Notes under the pieces: model-generated
What the model saw: only the letters and a program-made list of their open reading frames with translations
What the model was told of the DNA's origin: nothing
The model's database searches: none
Source of the DNA: Hymenobacter sp. 15J16-1T3B
GTDB lineage: Bacteria; Bacteroidota; Bacteroidia; Cytophagales; Hymenobacteraceae
Assembly (NCBI RefSeq): GCF_020711235.1
Contig: NZ_JAJFAV010000002.1
Location: forward strand, 1 to 64,000
Length of the DNA stretch: 64,000 nt
Direction of reading: 5' to 3'
Made by a program: the position numbers and the translations under genes
In this document: positions 46,273 to 55,800 of the stretch, piece by piece
How positions within the stretch are numbered: position 1 is the stretch's first letter
Layout: each line of letters opens with the position of its first letter

Positions 46273-47046
46273 ATGTCTGCTGCCGCTGCGCCTGTTACCC
46301 TGGTTTTTCTGCATTATTGGGCCGGTTCGGGCCGCGAGTGGTCGGGCGTAGTCGAGGCCCTGGAGGCGGATTACCCCTGCCTCACGCCCGACCTGGGCGG
46401 CTTCGGCGACGCGCCGCCCCCGGCCCGCGGCTACTCGGTAGAAGCCTACGCCAGCGAGGTCGAAGCCCTCATCGGCCAGCAGCAGCTTACGGAGTACGTG
46501 CTGGTGGGGCACAGCATGGGCGGCAAGATTGCGCTGGACGTGGCCGCCCGCCAGCCGCCCGGCCTGCGCGGCCTGGCCCTGCTCACGCCCTCGCCGCCCA
46601 CGCCCGAGCCCATGCGCGAAGCCGACCGGCTAGCCAGCCTGCGCAGCTACGGCGACCCGGCCGCGGCCGAGGCTACCTTCGAGCACATCACCGCCCGCCC
46701 CCTGCCCGACGCCCTGCGCCAGCAAGTCATTGCCGACAACCTGCGCACCAGCAAAGCCGCCTGGGACGCTTGGCTGCTGCAGGGCAGCAAGGAAGACATC
46801 TGCGCCCTGATGCCCCGCGTGCGGGTGCCCGTCTTTCTGATAGCCGGCACCGCCGACCCCGTGTTGCCGCCGCAAGTGCACCAGCGCGAGTTGCTGCCCT
46901 GCTTGCCCGAGGCCACCACGTTTCACCTGATCGAGGGGGCGGGGCACCTGCTGCCCCTAGAAGCTCCCGGCGAAGTGGCCAGCGGGCTGCGGCAGTTTAT
47001 GGGCGAGCTAGCAGCCACCGCGCAAAGCCAAAAAACGACTGACTAA
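46273..47046 (+). CDS. Alpha/beta-fold hydrolase
   Basis: A 257-residue hydrolase with a complete triad: Ser in GHSMGGKIALD (about residue 79), Asp in IAGTADPVLPP (about 200) and His in EGAGHLLPLEAP (about 230). The oxyanion region follows FLHYWAGSGREW near the N-terminus. The sequence resembles 2-hydroxy-6-oxo-dienoate hydrolase and BioH-like esterases, but specificity cannot be read. The gene is followed 92 bases later by the SRAP gene on the same strand. Confidence 0.88.
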   Translation: MSAAAAPVTLVFLHYWAGSGREWSGVVEALEADYPCLTPDLGGFGDAPPPARGYSVEAYASEVEALIGQQQLTEYVLVGHSMGGKIALDVAARQPPGLRGLALLTPSPPTPEPMREADRLASLRSYGDPAAAEATFEHITARPLPDALRQQVIADNLRTSKAAWDAWLLQGSKEDICALMPRVRVPVFLIAGTADPVLPPQVHQRELLPCLPEATTFHLIEGAGHLLPLEAPGEVASGLRQFMGELAATAQSQKTTD

Positions 47047-47138
47047 TGCACTTAGCGGCGATGCTAGTTGTTTTAGTTTAGCACGGCCGGGTTGGGGCCC
47101 GGCTCGTCTTCCTCCCACTTCCAAACCACTCCTACGCC

Positions 47139-47810
47139 ATGTGCGGTCGTTACACCATCATCACTCCCGGGCCGGCGCTTGAGCAGCAGTTCGACGCCGC
47201 GCTTACCGACGCTTCTTTCGGGCCGAGCTACAACGTGGCGCCGTCCCAGCGCATGCCCATCATCACCAACCTCGCCCCGCACGATATCCAGGCGGTGCAG
47301 TGGGGGCTGATTCCGGGCTGGGTGAAAGACGTGAAGCAGGCGCCCAAGCCCATCAACGCCCGGGCCGAAACCCTGCCCGAAAAGCCTTCTTTCCGGCAAC
47401 TCCTGCAACGCCGCCGCTGCCTAGTCTTGGCCGACAGCTTCTACGAGTGGCAGCAGACGCAACGCGGCAAAATTCCGCACCGCATTCTGCGCGCGGACGA
47501 GCGGCCTTTTGCCTTTGCCGGCCTCTGGGACGAGTGGACCGACCGCGAAACCGGCGAAGTGGTGCCCACTTACACCATCATCACCACCGAGCCCAATGCC
47601 CTGATGGCCCGGCTGCACAACCGCATGCCCGTCATCCTGCCCGACCGCGCCGCCGAGCTGGCCTGGCTCGATAACAGCACAACGGCCGCCGAACACCAGG
47701 CGCTGCTGCGCCCGCTGCCCGACGGCCTGCTGAAGGAGTACGCGGTAACCACCCTGGTCAACTCGCCGGCCCACAACGACCCGGCGGTGCTGCAGCCCGC
47801 CGCGGCCTAG
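47139..47810 (+). CDS. SOS response-associated peptidase / abasic-site shield (SRAP, HMCES/YedK)
   Basis: A 223-residue SRAP protein. The catalytic Cys2 (MCGRYTI; the initiator Met is removed so the Cys becomes N-terminal) crosslinks to abasic sites in single-stranded DNA. Other family residues are seen: the Asn/Arg region YNVAPSQRMPII, VQWGLIPGWVKD, INARAETLPEKPSF, the active-site Glu in DSFYEWQ and the His in HNRMPVILP. Family knowledge (E. coli YedK, human HMCES): forms a thiazolidine DNA-protein crosslink that protects abasic sites. No SOS box is evident upstream. Confidence 0.95.
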   Translation: MCGRYTIITPGPALEQQFDAALTDASFGPSYNVAPSQRMPIITNLAPHDIQAVQWGLIPGWVKDVKQAPKPINARAETLPEKPSFRQLLQRRRCLVLADSFYEWQQTQRGKIPHRILRADERPFAFAGLWDEWTDRETGEVVPTYTIITTEPNALMARLHNRMPVILPDRAAELAWLDNSTTAAEHQALLRPLPDGLLKEYAVTTLVNSPAHNDPAVLQPAAA

Positions 47811-47819
47811 TGTGGACAG

Positions 47820-48038
47820 TTAGCGGCCCAAGCCGAACAGGCCGTGGCGCTTGCGACGCATGCTGCCACGGTTCTTCTTCCGCTTTTTGCGCTTGAACTT
47901 ATACCCGCCGCCGAACGCGTCGTGGTCGGCCGTGGTGAGTGAAGTGGTTTCGGAGGCCACGGGCGTGCCGGCGAAAGCGGCGTCGAAGGGGGCGCTGGCT
48001 AGCACGGCAAGCAGCAGGGAAAAGCAAAGCGTTTTCAT
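47820..48038 (-). CDS. 72-residue secreted basic protein 1 (KRKKRKK tail)
   Basis: A small protein with a signal peptide (MKTLCFSLLLAVLASAPFDA, then AFAG). A short acidic/Thr-rich linker precedes a very basic tail (KFKRKKRKKNRG, RRKRHG). It resembles the protein at 48266-48463 in layout: signal, about 20-residue spacer, KRKKRKK tail. No known family. Being secreted and strongly cationic, it could bind DNA, LPS or teichoic-like polymers, or act as an antimicrobial; this is inference. It lies convergent to the SRAP gene with only 9 bases between the two stops. Confidence 0.62.
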   Translation of the reverse strand: MKTLCFSLLLAVLASAPFDAAFAGTPVASETTSLTTADHDAFGGGYKFKRKKRKKNRGSMRRKRHGLFGLGR

Positions 48039-48115
48039 AGCGGTGGGGCAAGAAGAAGTGGAGAAATCCTAGAATCGTTTGACGATGCAATTCTACGCCA
48101 CCTTCCGCACCGCCC

Positions 48116-48150
48116 AAAAAAAACGGCCTCACATGAAGATGTGAACCCGT
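48116..48150 (-). terminator. Intrinsic terminator after secreted basic protein 2
   Basis: A stem of 12 positions, ACGGCCTCACAT with ATGTGAACCCGT (mismatches inside, loop of 4), is followed by eight T residues on the minus strand. It supports transcription of the gene at 48266-48463. Confidence 0.82.
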
Positions 48151-48265
48151 TTGAGGATGTTGCTGCCGCGGGCTCATCGGGCAGTTGAGGGTACAGGCTA
48201 GTGGTGTATCAACCAAGTCATTAGCCCATGTGCACTTGCCGCCGAGTCGCCCAAAAGATGCGAGG

Positions 48266-48463
48266 TTAGCGCCGGCGTCGCCCGGCCCGGCGCTTCTTCC
48301 GCTTCTTGCGTTTGCTCACGTCGCTGCCGTGGCTGGCGTCGGCTGAGTGGAGCACGGTGGCGGTTGAGGTGGCCGGAACCAGGGATTCGGCGTAGCTGGC
48401 CTCGGGCGCGGCCGCGCTGCCAAAGATGAGCGCGGCCAGGGCATAGTAAATCTGCTTACGCAT
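48266..48463 (-). CDS. 65-residue secreted basic protein 2 (KRKKRKKRR tail)
   Basis: ATG 48463 gives a signal peptide (MRKQIYYALAALIFGSAAAP, cut near ASYA). A short spacer (SLVPATSTATVLHSADASHG) leads into the tail SKRKKRKKRRAGRRRR. An earlier in-frame ATG at 48535 adds 24 residues encoded by AT-rich leader DNA and is rejected. It is evidently related in design to the gene at 47820-48038, on the same strand, 228 bases upstream of it. Function unknown. Confidence 0.62.
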   Translation of the reverse strand: MRKQIYYALAALIFGSAAAPEASYAESLVPATSTATVLHSADASHGSDVSKRKKRKKRRAGRRRR

Positions 48464-48518
48464 AGGAGTAAGTGGTTGTGGTGGTGGAAAAGGAACGTGA
48501 GAGTTGCGTGGCAATAGT

Positions 48519-48536
48519 AATGTATGGATATACATT
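48519..48536. promoter_or_regulatory. AT-rich imperfect palindrome upstream of secreted basic protein 2
   Basis: AATGTATGGATATACATT is an 18-base near-palindrome (arms AATGTAT / ATACATT) lying 56 bases before ATG 48463. It sits in a conspicuously AT-rich stretch (48510-48575), likely the promoter and perhaps an operator. Confidence 0.4.
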
Positions 48537-48579
48537 ATGCAATAAATAATTGTAATAGTTATAAAATATAACGCTCAGC

Positions 48580-48616
48580 AAAACGCAGCCTGCCTCAGGT
48601 AGAAACAGACTGCGTT
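48580..48616 (-). terminator. Intrinsic terminator after the small membrane-protein gene
   Basis: AACGCAG (48582-48588) pairs with CTGCGTT (48610-48616), with an additional inner CAG/CTG; four T residues follow on the minus strand. It lies 25 bases after the stop at 48641. Confidence 0.7.
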
Positions 48617-48640
48617 GGATGCTGGGCTATGCAGGGTAAG

Positions 48641-48964
48641 CTATTGGCCGGCCTGCCCAGCCGGTTTGGCTTGCTTGGCGGGCTCTTGGTCGTCGCCGTC
48701 GGTAAAGTCTTCGATGGCGTCCTGAATCTGATCAGAATACTTGGTCAGCACGAGCACGGCGCCGGCCGCCAACACGGCAATGCCGAGCACCAGCTGGGTG
48801 GGCGTCAGGCGCTGGCTGGCCTTGCGCAGCAGGGCGCCGCCGTGGCGGAGCAGGTCTTCAACGTGCTCGTTGTCGCCCTTAATCACGTGGTAGGCGCTTT
48901 CGAAGGTGCGCGCAATGTCCTCCGGGAGAATGTCTTCCAGCTGTTTTTGGATCTGGTTGTCCAT
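48641..48964 (-). CDS. 107-residue single-membrane-helix protein
   Basis: A protein with an acidic helical head (DNQIQKQLEDILPEDIARTF), a middle helix (ESAYHVIKGDNEHVEDLL), one membrane helix (LVLGIAVLAAGAVLVLTKY, about residues 62-80) and a short charged tail. ATG 48964 is chosen because the longer frame from 49045 has no conserved features. No family I can name; comparable small proteins are common in this bacterial group. Own terminator downstream. Confidence 0.6.
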   Translation of the reverse strand: MDNQIQKQLEDILPEDIARTFESAYHVIKGDNEHVEDLLRHGGALLRKASQRLTPTQLVLGIAVLAAGAVLVLTKYSDQIQDAIEDFTDGDDQEPAKQAKPAGQAGQ

Positions 48965-49043
48965 GACGGAACGAATGAGGTAGTTAGGGGGTCGGAACAA
49001 ACGCCCGTGGGCGAGGGCCGGCGGGCGTGTTTGGGCATTACGC

Positions 49044-49084
49044 AAAACTCCCCGCCAGGGCTACGCCCGAGCGGGGAGTTTTTC
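49044..49084. terminator. Terminator after the DUF1501 gene
   Basis: A 12-bp stem, AAAACTCCCCGC with GCGGGGAGTTTT. It lies 54 bases downstream of the DUF1501 stop (49138). On the plus strand the T run is five bases; on the minus strand it is four. Confidence 0.75.
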
Positions 49085-49137
49085 AAGTTTTGATGGTAAC
49101 GGTTGAGGTTGCCGCGGTAACGTGACTGGCCGAGCCC

Positions 49138-50718
49138 TTACTCCACCACCACCAGCCTGGCGCTCAGGCGCGGGCCTTCCTGCGCGTGGCAGTAGTAGGT
49201 ACCCGCGGCTAGCGTCGTGGCGTCGAGCGGGAGTTGCTGCGGGCCGCGGGGCAGCACGCGGTCGACCAGGCGGCGCACCTCGCGGCCGGTGCTGTCGAAC
49301 AGCAGCACCTGCACGTGGCCGCCCTCGGCGTCGAAGGCTATGGTGGCCCGCTCGCGCACGGGGTTGGGGTACACGCTGAAGTTGGGCACGTTCAGGTCGG
49401 CGGCGGCGGCGGTGCCGGTGGCCACGCCGGCGCGCAGCACCGGCACGTAGGGGAAGGCCCGGCCGAAGAGCGTGGTGAGCGTGGCGGCGGGCACCGCAAA
49501 CCAGTCCTGCAAAATGGAGGCGTACACCGAGCGGAAGTCGTACTGCATGGGCACGTTGTCGTTGACGCCCGCATTGAGGGGCACCTGCACGTTTTGGCCG
49601 TGGATGCGCGGGTTGACGCTGGTGCCGAACACCAGCAGCGGGGCCGCCGCGCCGTGGTCGGTGCCCTTGCCGGAGTTGGCCTTGATGCGCCGCCCAAACT
49701 CCGAAAACGTCATGCCCACCACGCGGTCCTGCACGCCGAGGCGGCGCAAATCGTCCTGAAACGCCTCCACCGCCTGCGACACCTTGCCCAGCAGCGTGGC
49801 GTGGGTGCCGGTGGTGGTGCTGCCGGTGGCCGGCACCTGCAGCGCGTGCGTGTCGAAGCCGCCGAGGTTGACGCAGTAGATGCGCGTCTGCAGTCCGCCG
49901 GCAATCAGCTGGGCCACGATTTTAAGCTGGTCGGCCAGGGTGTTTTGGCCGGCCGTGGGCCACATGGGCGAGAGGTTGCTGGCCGCCCGGGCCGCCCGCT
50001 GAATGGCCGAGGTGTACACCTGCGTTTGCTGCACCACCTGCCGGATAAAGGTCAGCTCGTGGCCCGCCGGCGTGTTCGGGGCGGTGTCGACGGTGCCGGT
50101 GAGCAGCTGATAAAACGAGCTGGTGCTGGCAATGGCCATGCCCATGTTCACGGTGGGGCCCTGCACGCAGTTGCTCACCACCGAGCCAACGGTGATGGCC
50201 AGCGGATCGGGGTTCTGGGTGCTGGGGTAGCCGGTCGGGAAGCCGGGGTACTCGCCGTCGAGGTAGCGGCCGGCCCAGCCGGTGGTCCAGGTCACGTTGG
50301 AGTCGGAGGCCGAGGTCCAGATGTCGGTGGCGCGGAAGTGCGAGAAGTTGGGCGTGGGGTAGCCCACGCTCTGCACCACCCCGATTTTGCCCGAATCGTA
50401 GAGGCTTTTGATGCCCGTCATGGCCGGGTGAATGCCGGTTTGGGCGGTCAAGGTGAGCACCTGGGCCTGCGGAATGGCAATGTCGGGCCGGGCCGTCATC
50501 AGCCCGCTGTACTGGTCGAGCGGAATGACCATGTTCAGCCCGTCGTTGCCGCCGTTGAGCTGCACGAGCACCAGCACGCGGTCGGTCTGCGTGGTAGCGT
50601 TGACCAGCGCGGCCAGCAGGGCGTTGTCCTGGCCGTAGGCCGCCACCGGAAAGCCGTTGAGCAGCACCGGCAGCACCGCCCCGGCCGCCGCGGTCTGGAT
50701 AAATTCTCTGCGTTTCAT
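49138..50718 (-). CDS. DUF1501 secreted protein with T9SS sorting domain
   Basis: A 526-residue exported protein from ATG 50718. The N-terminus KRREFIQTAAAGAVLPVLLNG is Tat-like (one basic pair and a long uncharged core). DUF1501 features follow: VLVLVQLNGGNDGLNMVIPL, FSHFRATDIWTSA, YCVNLGGFDTHALQV, and FSEFGRRIKANSGKGTDHGAAAP, which in the sulfatase-like fold supplies metal ligands. A T9SS domain (SVYPNPVRERATIAFD) ends the protein. The in-frame start at 50946 would translate repeat C and is rejected. DUF1501 and DUF1800 proteins are almost always paired in Bacteroidota; function unproven. Confidence 0.88.
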   Translation of the reverse strand: MKRREFIQTAAAGAVLPVLLNGFPVAAYGQDNALLAALVNATTQTDRVLVLVQLNGGNDGLNMVIPLDQYSGLMTARPDIAIPQAQVLTLTAQTGIHPAMTGIKSLYDSGKIGVVQSVGYPTPNFSHFRATDIWTSASDSNVTWTTGWAGRYLDGEYPGFPTGYPSTQNPDPLAITVGSVVSNCVQGPTVNMGMAIASTSSFYQLLTGTVDTAPNTPAGHELTFIRQVVQQTQVYTSAIQRAARAASNLSPMWPTAGQNTLADQLKIVAQLIAGGLQTRIYCVNLGGFDTHALQVPATGSTTTGTHATLLGKVSQAVEAFQDDLRRLGVQDRVVGMTFSEFGRRIKANSGKGTDHGAAAPLLVFGTSVNPRIHGQNVQVPLNAGVNDNVPMQYDFRSVYASILQDWFAVPAATLTTLFGRAFPYVPVLRAGVATGTAAAADLNVPNFSVYPNPVRERATIAFDAEGGHVQVLLFDSTGREVRRLVDRVLPRGPQQLPLDATTLAAGTYYCHAQEGPRLSARLVVVE

Positions 50719-50722
50719 GAGC

Positions 50723-50817
50723 AAGGGTGAAGTTTTGAATTTGTGAACTTGTGAAGAGCGAGGCTGCGTGACGGTTGGCTGTCCATTCACAACTTCACCC
50801 TTCACCACTTCACCTTT
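50723..50817. repeat. Octad-phased inverted repeat, element C (GTGAA type)
   Basis: It fills the gap between the DUF1800 stop (50820) and the DUF1501 start (50718). On the plus strand, arm 50723-50755 consists of 8-base NGTGAANN units and arm 50786-50817 of TTCACNNN units (one is 7 bases). In the direction of transcription the GTGAA arm comes first, then the TTCAC arm just before the ATG, as in elements A and B. It shares an exact 20-mer, TTCACAAGTTCACAAATTCA, with element A. Confidence 0.8.
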
Positions 50818-50819
50818 GG

Positions 50820-52535
50820 TTAAGAAAGCTGGTATTCGGCCTGGCTGAGCATGGTTTTGAGCAGGGCGCGCAGCTTGGTGGCCACGGCGTTTTTCTTGGC
50901 CACGTTGGTGGGCGCGGCCAGGTACTGATTCCACTCGTCGGTCCACTCGAAGTCGGGCAGGCCGGGCAGCAGCGCGTCGTTGAGGAAGGCCAGTTGCGTG
51001 GCGGTCAGCGCGAAGGGCATCAGCACGTCGACGAAGGCCTGGATGAGCAGGTTCGGGTCTTGGGCGGTGGCGGCGGGCAGGCTCTGTACCCAGGCCACGG
51101 GGTCGATGATGAGCAGGAAGCCCGAGCGCGTGACGCCCGTGGTGGTCAGCAGCGCGTCGGATACCTGGTTACGGCGCGGCAGCGTCACGGCGTTGATCCA
51201 CAACTCGTTGAACTGCGGCGTCTGCCAGTAGGCAGGCCAGCCGGCCACGTTGGGCGGGTCGCCCAAGTACTGCTGCTGCAGGTTGGTCAGCGAGTTGAAG
51301 TAGTCCCAGACCGAGTACTGCTGCGCGACGTTGGCGGAAGTCGGCTGGGCCACTTCCAGCTGGCGCAGCAGCCCCAAGCTGAAATCGAGCGGGCTTTTGA
51401 TGTAGCAGCCCACGTTCACCACGTCGAAAAAGTGCTCGGAGGCCAGCAGCGTGCGCAGCACCGGCCCGACGTTGAAGCCGTTTTGCTGCAGCTGGGTGGC
51501 CAGCGGCTGGATGATGTTCTGCTCGGTCGTCGCGTCGATGACGTAGTAGACAAACCAGCGGTAGAGCTTGCGCACGAGGAAGCGGGCGGTTTCGGCCTGT
51601 CCGAAAATCATGTCCACCAGCGTCTTGTATTCCTGGTCGCCGCCGTTCGGAATGGCCTGGTTCTGAAACGCGCCGCTGAACTGCTTGACCGTGGTGTCGT
51701 GGCGCGAGGCGGTGTAGTAGCCGGCAATGGTGGTGGCGTTGTCGCGCCAGCCGGTGAGCACCCGGGCGGCAGCTTGCACGTCGGCCTCCGTGTAGTTGGT
51801 GTAGTTGCCGGGGCTGATGAGCGGGCCCTTGCCCACCGTAAACAGCTCCAGCAGCTCGCGGCCGTAGTTTTCGTTAGGCGCAGTGGCCGTGCTCTGGTTG
51901 CCGTTGAGGTAGCGCAGCATGGCCGGGGCCACGGTCACGTCCTTGCACAGCTGCTTCGCGTTGCCCAGGGCCTGCCCGCGCAGCAGCTCGGCGTAGTGGT
52001 AGCCGTAGCGCGCGTCGTTGATGTCGGCCAGCTCGATGACGAAGTGGTTGTGCCAGAACAGCCACATCTTGCCCTGCAGGGTGCCGTCGGCCAGCAGCTG
52101 GCCCAGCCACCACGCCCGCAGCGAGGAGCGCCGCACGCCCTCGAAGTTCTGGTCGAAGGCCTGCGTCACCCAGGTCTGCCCGATGGGCACGCTGGTATCC
52201 GTGGCCGACACGTTGAGCGGCGGCGCCGGCGCCGCGGGGGCCGTCAGCAGGCCGTTGAGCACCGCGGTCAGCGTGGAGCCGGCGGCGGCCGCAATCTGCG
52301 CCCGGGTGGGCCCAAACAGGCAGCGGCGCAGCAGGTGTGCCGCCTGGGCCGCGCCCCAGGCGCCGGTGTAGGCCGTCAGGCCAGCGTTGGTGCGCGGGAG
52401 CGTGGGCAGCGTTTTGTTGGCGTACGGGCTGATGGTTTCAGCGGGCGGGTTGGTCTGCTGCGCCGACTCAGCCAAGGCGGCCGCCGGGGCCGTAAGCGCC
52501 GAAGCCGGTTTGCGGAGGAAAGCTCTACGGTCCAT
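50820..52535 (-). CDS. DUF1800 family protein
   Basis: A 571-residue protein matching DUF1800: AAHLLRRCLFGPTRAQI near the N-terminus, WLGQLLADGTLQGKMWLFWHNHFV, YHYAELLRGQALGN, ENYGRELLELFTVGKG and TEADVQAAARVLTGW. The N-terminal MDRRAFLRKPASALTAPAAA resembles a Tat signal, so it is probably exported like its partner, but it lacks a T9SS tail. It is transcribed just upstream of the DUF1501 gene, with repeat C between them. The pair is widespread in Bacteroidota and Planctomycetes; its role is unknown. Confidence 0.9.
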   Translation of the reverse strand: MDRRAFLRKPASALTAPAAALAESAQQTNPPAETISPYANKTLPTLPRTNAGLTAYTGAWGAAQAAHLLRRCLFGPTRAQIAAAAGSTLTAVLNGLLTAPAAPAPPLNVSATDTSVPIGQTWVTQAFDQNFEGVRRSSLRAWWLGQLLADGTLQGKMWLFWHNHFVIELADINDARYGYHYAELLRGQALGNAKQLCKDVTVAPAMLRYLNGNQSTATAPNENYGRELLELFTVGKGPLISPGNYTNYTEADVQAAARVLTGWRDNATTIAGYYTASRHDTTVKQFSGAFQNQAIPNGGDQEYKTLVDMIFGQAETARFLVRKLYRWFVYYVIDATTEQNIIQPLATQLQQNGFNVGPVLRTLLASEHFFDVVNVGCYIKSPLDFSLGLLRQLEVAQPTSANVAQQYSVWDYFNSLTNLQQQYLGDPPNVAGWPAYWQTPQFNELWINAVTLPRRNQVSDALLTTTGVTRSGFLLIIDPVAWVQSLPAATAQDPNLLIQAFVDVLMPFALTATQLAFLNDALLPGLPDFEWTDEWNQYLAAPTNVAKKNAVATKLRALLKTMLSQAEYQLS

Positions 52536-52742
52536 AGGCAGAATGAGGTAGTCGGTCAGAAGACTGAAAGCCAGTCAAACGCGGGCAAAGCCGGCAAAAC
52601 AGATTCTAAGATGCGTAGGAATAGTGAAAGTTTAATGACGGATAAACTGCAATTTTAATTTTATTTTAAGATGGTTGCTTTGTGTCCTATATCAGCCGAT
52701 TTGCGGCCCGAAGCAACAAGCGTCACGTAGTGGCTGGGGCAC
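52536..52742. other. Intergenic region upstream of the DUF1800 gene
   Basis: About 200 bases between the DUF1800 start and the terminator of the beta-propeller-like gene. It is AT-rich around 52600-52670, likely holding the DUF1800 promoter, but I cannot place a convincing TTTG / TAnnTTTG pair. No RNA or ORF seen. Confidence 0.4.
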
Positions 52743-52783
52743 AAAAAAAAACACGCCCCCGTGCTGACGAGGAGCACGGGGGC
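52743..52783 (-). terminator. Intrinsic terminator of the beta-propeller-like gene
   Basis: An 11-bp perfect stem, GCCCCCGTGCT with AGCACGGGGGC, is followed on the minus strand by a T run (interrupted TGTTTTTTTT), 51 bases after the stop at 52834. Confidence 0.9.
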
Positions 52784-52833
52784 ATGGTCGGTACAGTTGA
52801 GCCGGTAACTTCCGGAGAAGCGGTCCGATGAGC

Positions 52834-55800
52834 TTATTCCACAATCAGGCGCTGGCTGACCGGGCCGCAACGCAGCACGTACACCCCGGCGGGCAGTCCG
52901 CGCAGGTCCAGCACGGCCTCGGCTTTGCCGCTGGCCGGGTAACGGCGCACTTCCCGGCCCAGCGCATCAAGCAGCGTGGGCTGAGCCGCGGCGCCGGCCG
53001 GCAGCCGCATCGTTACCTGGGTGCGGGCCGGGTTGGGGTACAGGGCCAGCTGCGGGCGGCTGTGGCCCGGGGCCGCGGTGGCCAGCAGCAGCGGGTCGTT
53101 GAGCACGCCCAAGGCGGCCGTCGTGACGCCCGCGGGGCTGCTCACCACCAAGCTGCCGAAGGCGGCCAGCGGCGTGGCGGTGCCCCCGACCACAACCTGG
53201 TTGCCGCTCAGGGCCAAGGCCCGGAAACTGTCGCCGCCCAGGCCGCCGGCTGCGCGGGCCCAGCTGATGCTCGGGCTGCTGCCGTTGTCGGTGAGGCGCA
53301 CCACTAGGCCGTCGGAGCCGCCGGCGCTGCGCAGCGTTGTGCCGCCGTAGGTTTCGGTGCCCACCAGCGTCGTGGCGGCGTAGATGCCGGTGCCGTTGAC
53401 GGCCAGTTGGTTTACGAAAGTGTTGAGCAGCTGCACCCAGCCCACGCTCAGCGCGCCGTTGGTGTCGACCACTTTCATCACGAAGCCCGAACCGGTACCC
53501 GTCAAGGTCGCTCCCGTCCAGCTGCTGCTGTTGGTGCGGCCCGATACGTATACCGTGCCGCTAGGACCTGCCGTCAGGCCCACCGGAAACTCCGAACCGA
53601 TGCCGCCAGCCCGCAGGGCGCCCGCAAAGTCGGCCGAGGTGCCGCCGTCGATGAGGCGCGCCACGGCAATGTCGTTGGTGCTGGAAGCACTGCCGCTGGA
53701 GCCGGCCGCCGTCACCGTGGTGGTGCCGAAGCTGACGGAGCCGTAAAGCACCGCGCTCAGGTATACCGTCGAGCCGGTAGCGCTCAGGCCGTACACGTTG
53801 ACGGTGCTGCCGTCGGGGCTGCCCACGGTTTTGATCCAGTTGCAGGTGGCCGAGCTGCCGTTGTCGGTGAGGCGGGCCACGTAGCCGTCGTCTTGGCTGA
53901 CGTTGCCGCTGACAGTGCGGTTGCCCACCGTCAGGGAGGGGCCGGTGAAGTCACCGCCCACGTACACGTTGTTGCCGGTGGCCGTCAGCGCTTCCACAAA
54001 CACGCCGCTGTTGTCGTCGAGCAGTTGCGCCCAGCCCCAGCTGGCCGAGCTGCCCGCGTCGGTGAGCTTGGCCACGTAGCCGTTGTAAGGGCCCGCCGAG
54101 GTGGCCGTCAGCGTGGTATTGCCGAACGAAATCGACTGGGTTGTGAACTGCCCGGCCAGGTAGATGTTGCTGCCGCTCACGGCCACGCCGGCAAACACGT
54201 CTTCGTTGGCCGCGGCGCCGGCGCGCACGGCCCAGGTGTAGGTGCCGGTGGCGGGGTTGAACTTGGCCACGAACACATCGAGGCCGCCCGCGCTGGTGAG
54301 GGTGGTGCTGCCCAGCGTGATGCTGCCGCTAAACTCGCCGGCCACCACCACCGCCCCGTTGGGCAGCGGGGCCGCCCAGCGAATCAGGCTGGCGTTGGCA
54401 ACGACCTGGGCGTTTTGCCACTCCGGGGCCGGATTGGGGCTGGTCAGCACGGTGTAGTTGACCAAGCCGTTGCTGCTGCCGCTGGCCGTGGTCACGTTTA
54501 CCTGGCCCGATTGGGCGCCGGCGGGCACCACCACGCCGCTGATCTGCGTGCCGGCGGCGTTGACGGTGAAGCCCGACGTGACCACGTTGTTGCCGCTGCC
54601 GGCGAAGGTAATGGCCGTGGTGCCGGTCAGGCCCTGGCCGTAGAGGGTGACCGTCGAGCCGGCGAGGCCGGCGTTGGGCGCTGCCAGGGTCAGCAGCGGG
54701 GCCGGGTCGGAAAGCAGGGCCACGTAGCCCGGGCGCGAGCCGGCGTTGGTGCCGATGCTGAAGCCGGTGCCAAACGCGGCGGGCGTAGCCACCTGCCCGG
54801 CCGCAAACCACGTGCGCGAATCGAGGCGGCCCAAGGCACTGGCGTAGTCGGCGCCGGCGCCGCCGGCCTGCTGGCCCCCCACGAAGCTGGCCGAGGCACC
54901 CGCGTCGGTGATTTTGGCCACCACCACGTCGGTGCCGCCGGCGCTGGTGAGCGAGCGGCTGCCGAAGCTGGCCGTGCCGGCAAACTCCCCGGCGGCGTAC
55001 ACGCTCGAGCCGTAGACGCCAAGGCCGTTGATGCTGTTGGCGGGGCTGGTGCTGGTACCGCCGTTTTGCAGGGCCCAGGCCCAACTGGCCGAGCTGCCCG
55101 CGTCGGTGAGCTTGCTCACGAACAGGTTGGCGGCCCCGGCATTGGTGAGCGTGGTGCCGCCGAAGGCCGCGCTGGCGCTGCGGTAGCTGCCGCCCACGTA
55201 CACGCTGCTGCCGTTGGTGGTCAGGCTGCGGGCGTAGTCGTCGCCGGTGCCGCCGGCCCGCTGGGCCCAGTACTGCGTGTTCACGTCGAAATAGTCCAGC
55301 TTCAGGGCGAAGACGTCTTCGCCCCCGTCACTGGTCAGCGGGCCGCCGGGCATGGTGTTGGCCGCATTGGTGAAGGTGCCGGCGGCGTACACGAAGTTGC
55401 CGAAGACCTGCAGGGCCGTCACGTTGTCGCCGGCCCGCACCACCGGCGCCGGGCTGACGGGCAGGCTGGGGGCCGAAGCGTAGTAGCGGGCCACGAAGCC
55501 GCCCGAACCCGGCAAGGTGTACGAATCGAACGTGGCGCTACCGCCGGTCGAGCCGCCCAGGTACAGGTAGGTAGAAGCGTAGTTGCTGAGGCTGGTGGCG
55601 TAGTCGTTGGCTGTGCCGCCCGCGCGTTTGGCCCAGCTCACCGTGCCGCTGGTGCCAAAGTCGGTGACGCGGGCCAGGAAGATGTCGCTGGTGCCGCCCT
55701 GGGCGTTGGTCAGGGTCGGGCGGCTGCCCAGCGTCAGGGTCGGCCCCACGAAGTTGCCGGCCACGTACACGTAGCCCGGTGCCACCGCAATGGCCGTGGC

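Noticed and set aside
50719-50946. N-terminal extension of the DUF1501 protein through element C
   Set aside because: Would bury the Tat-like signal 76 residues inside and translate the repeat and the end of the DUF1800 gene.
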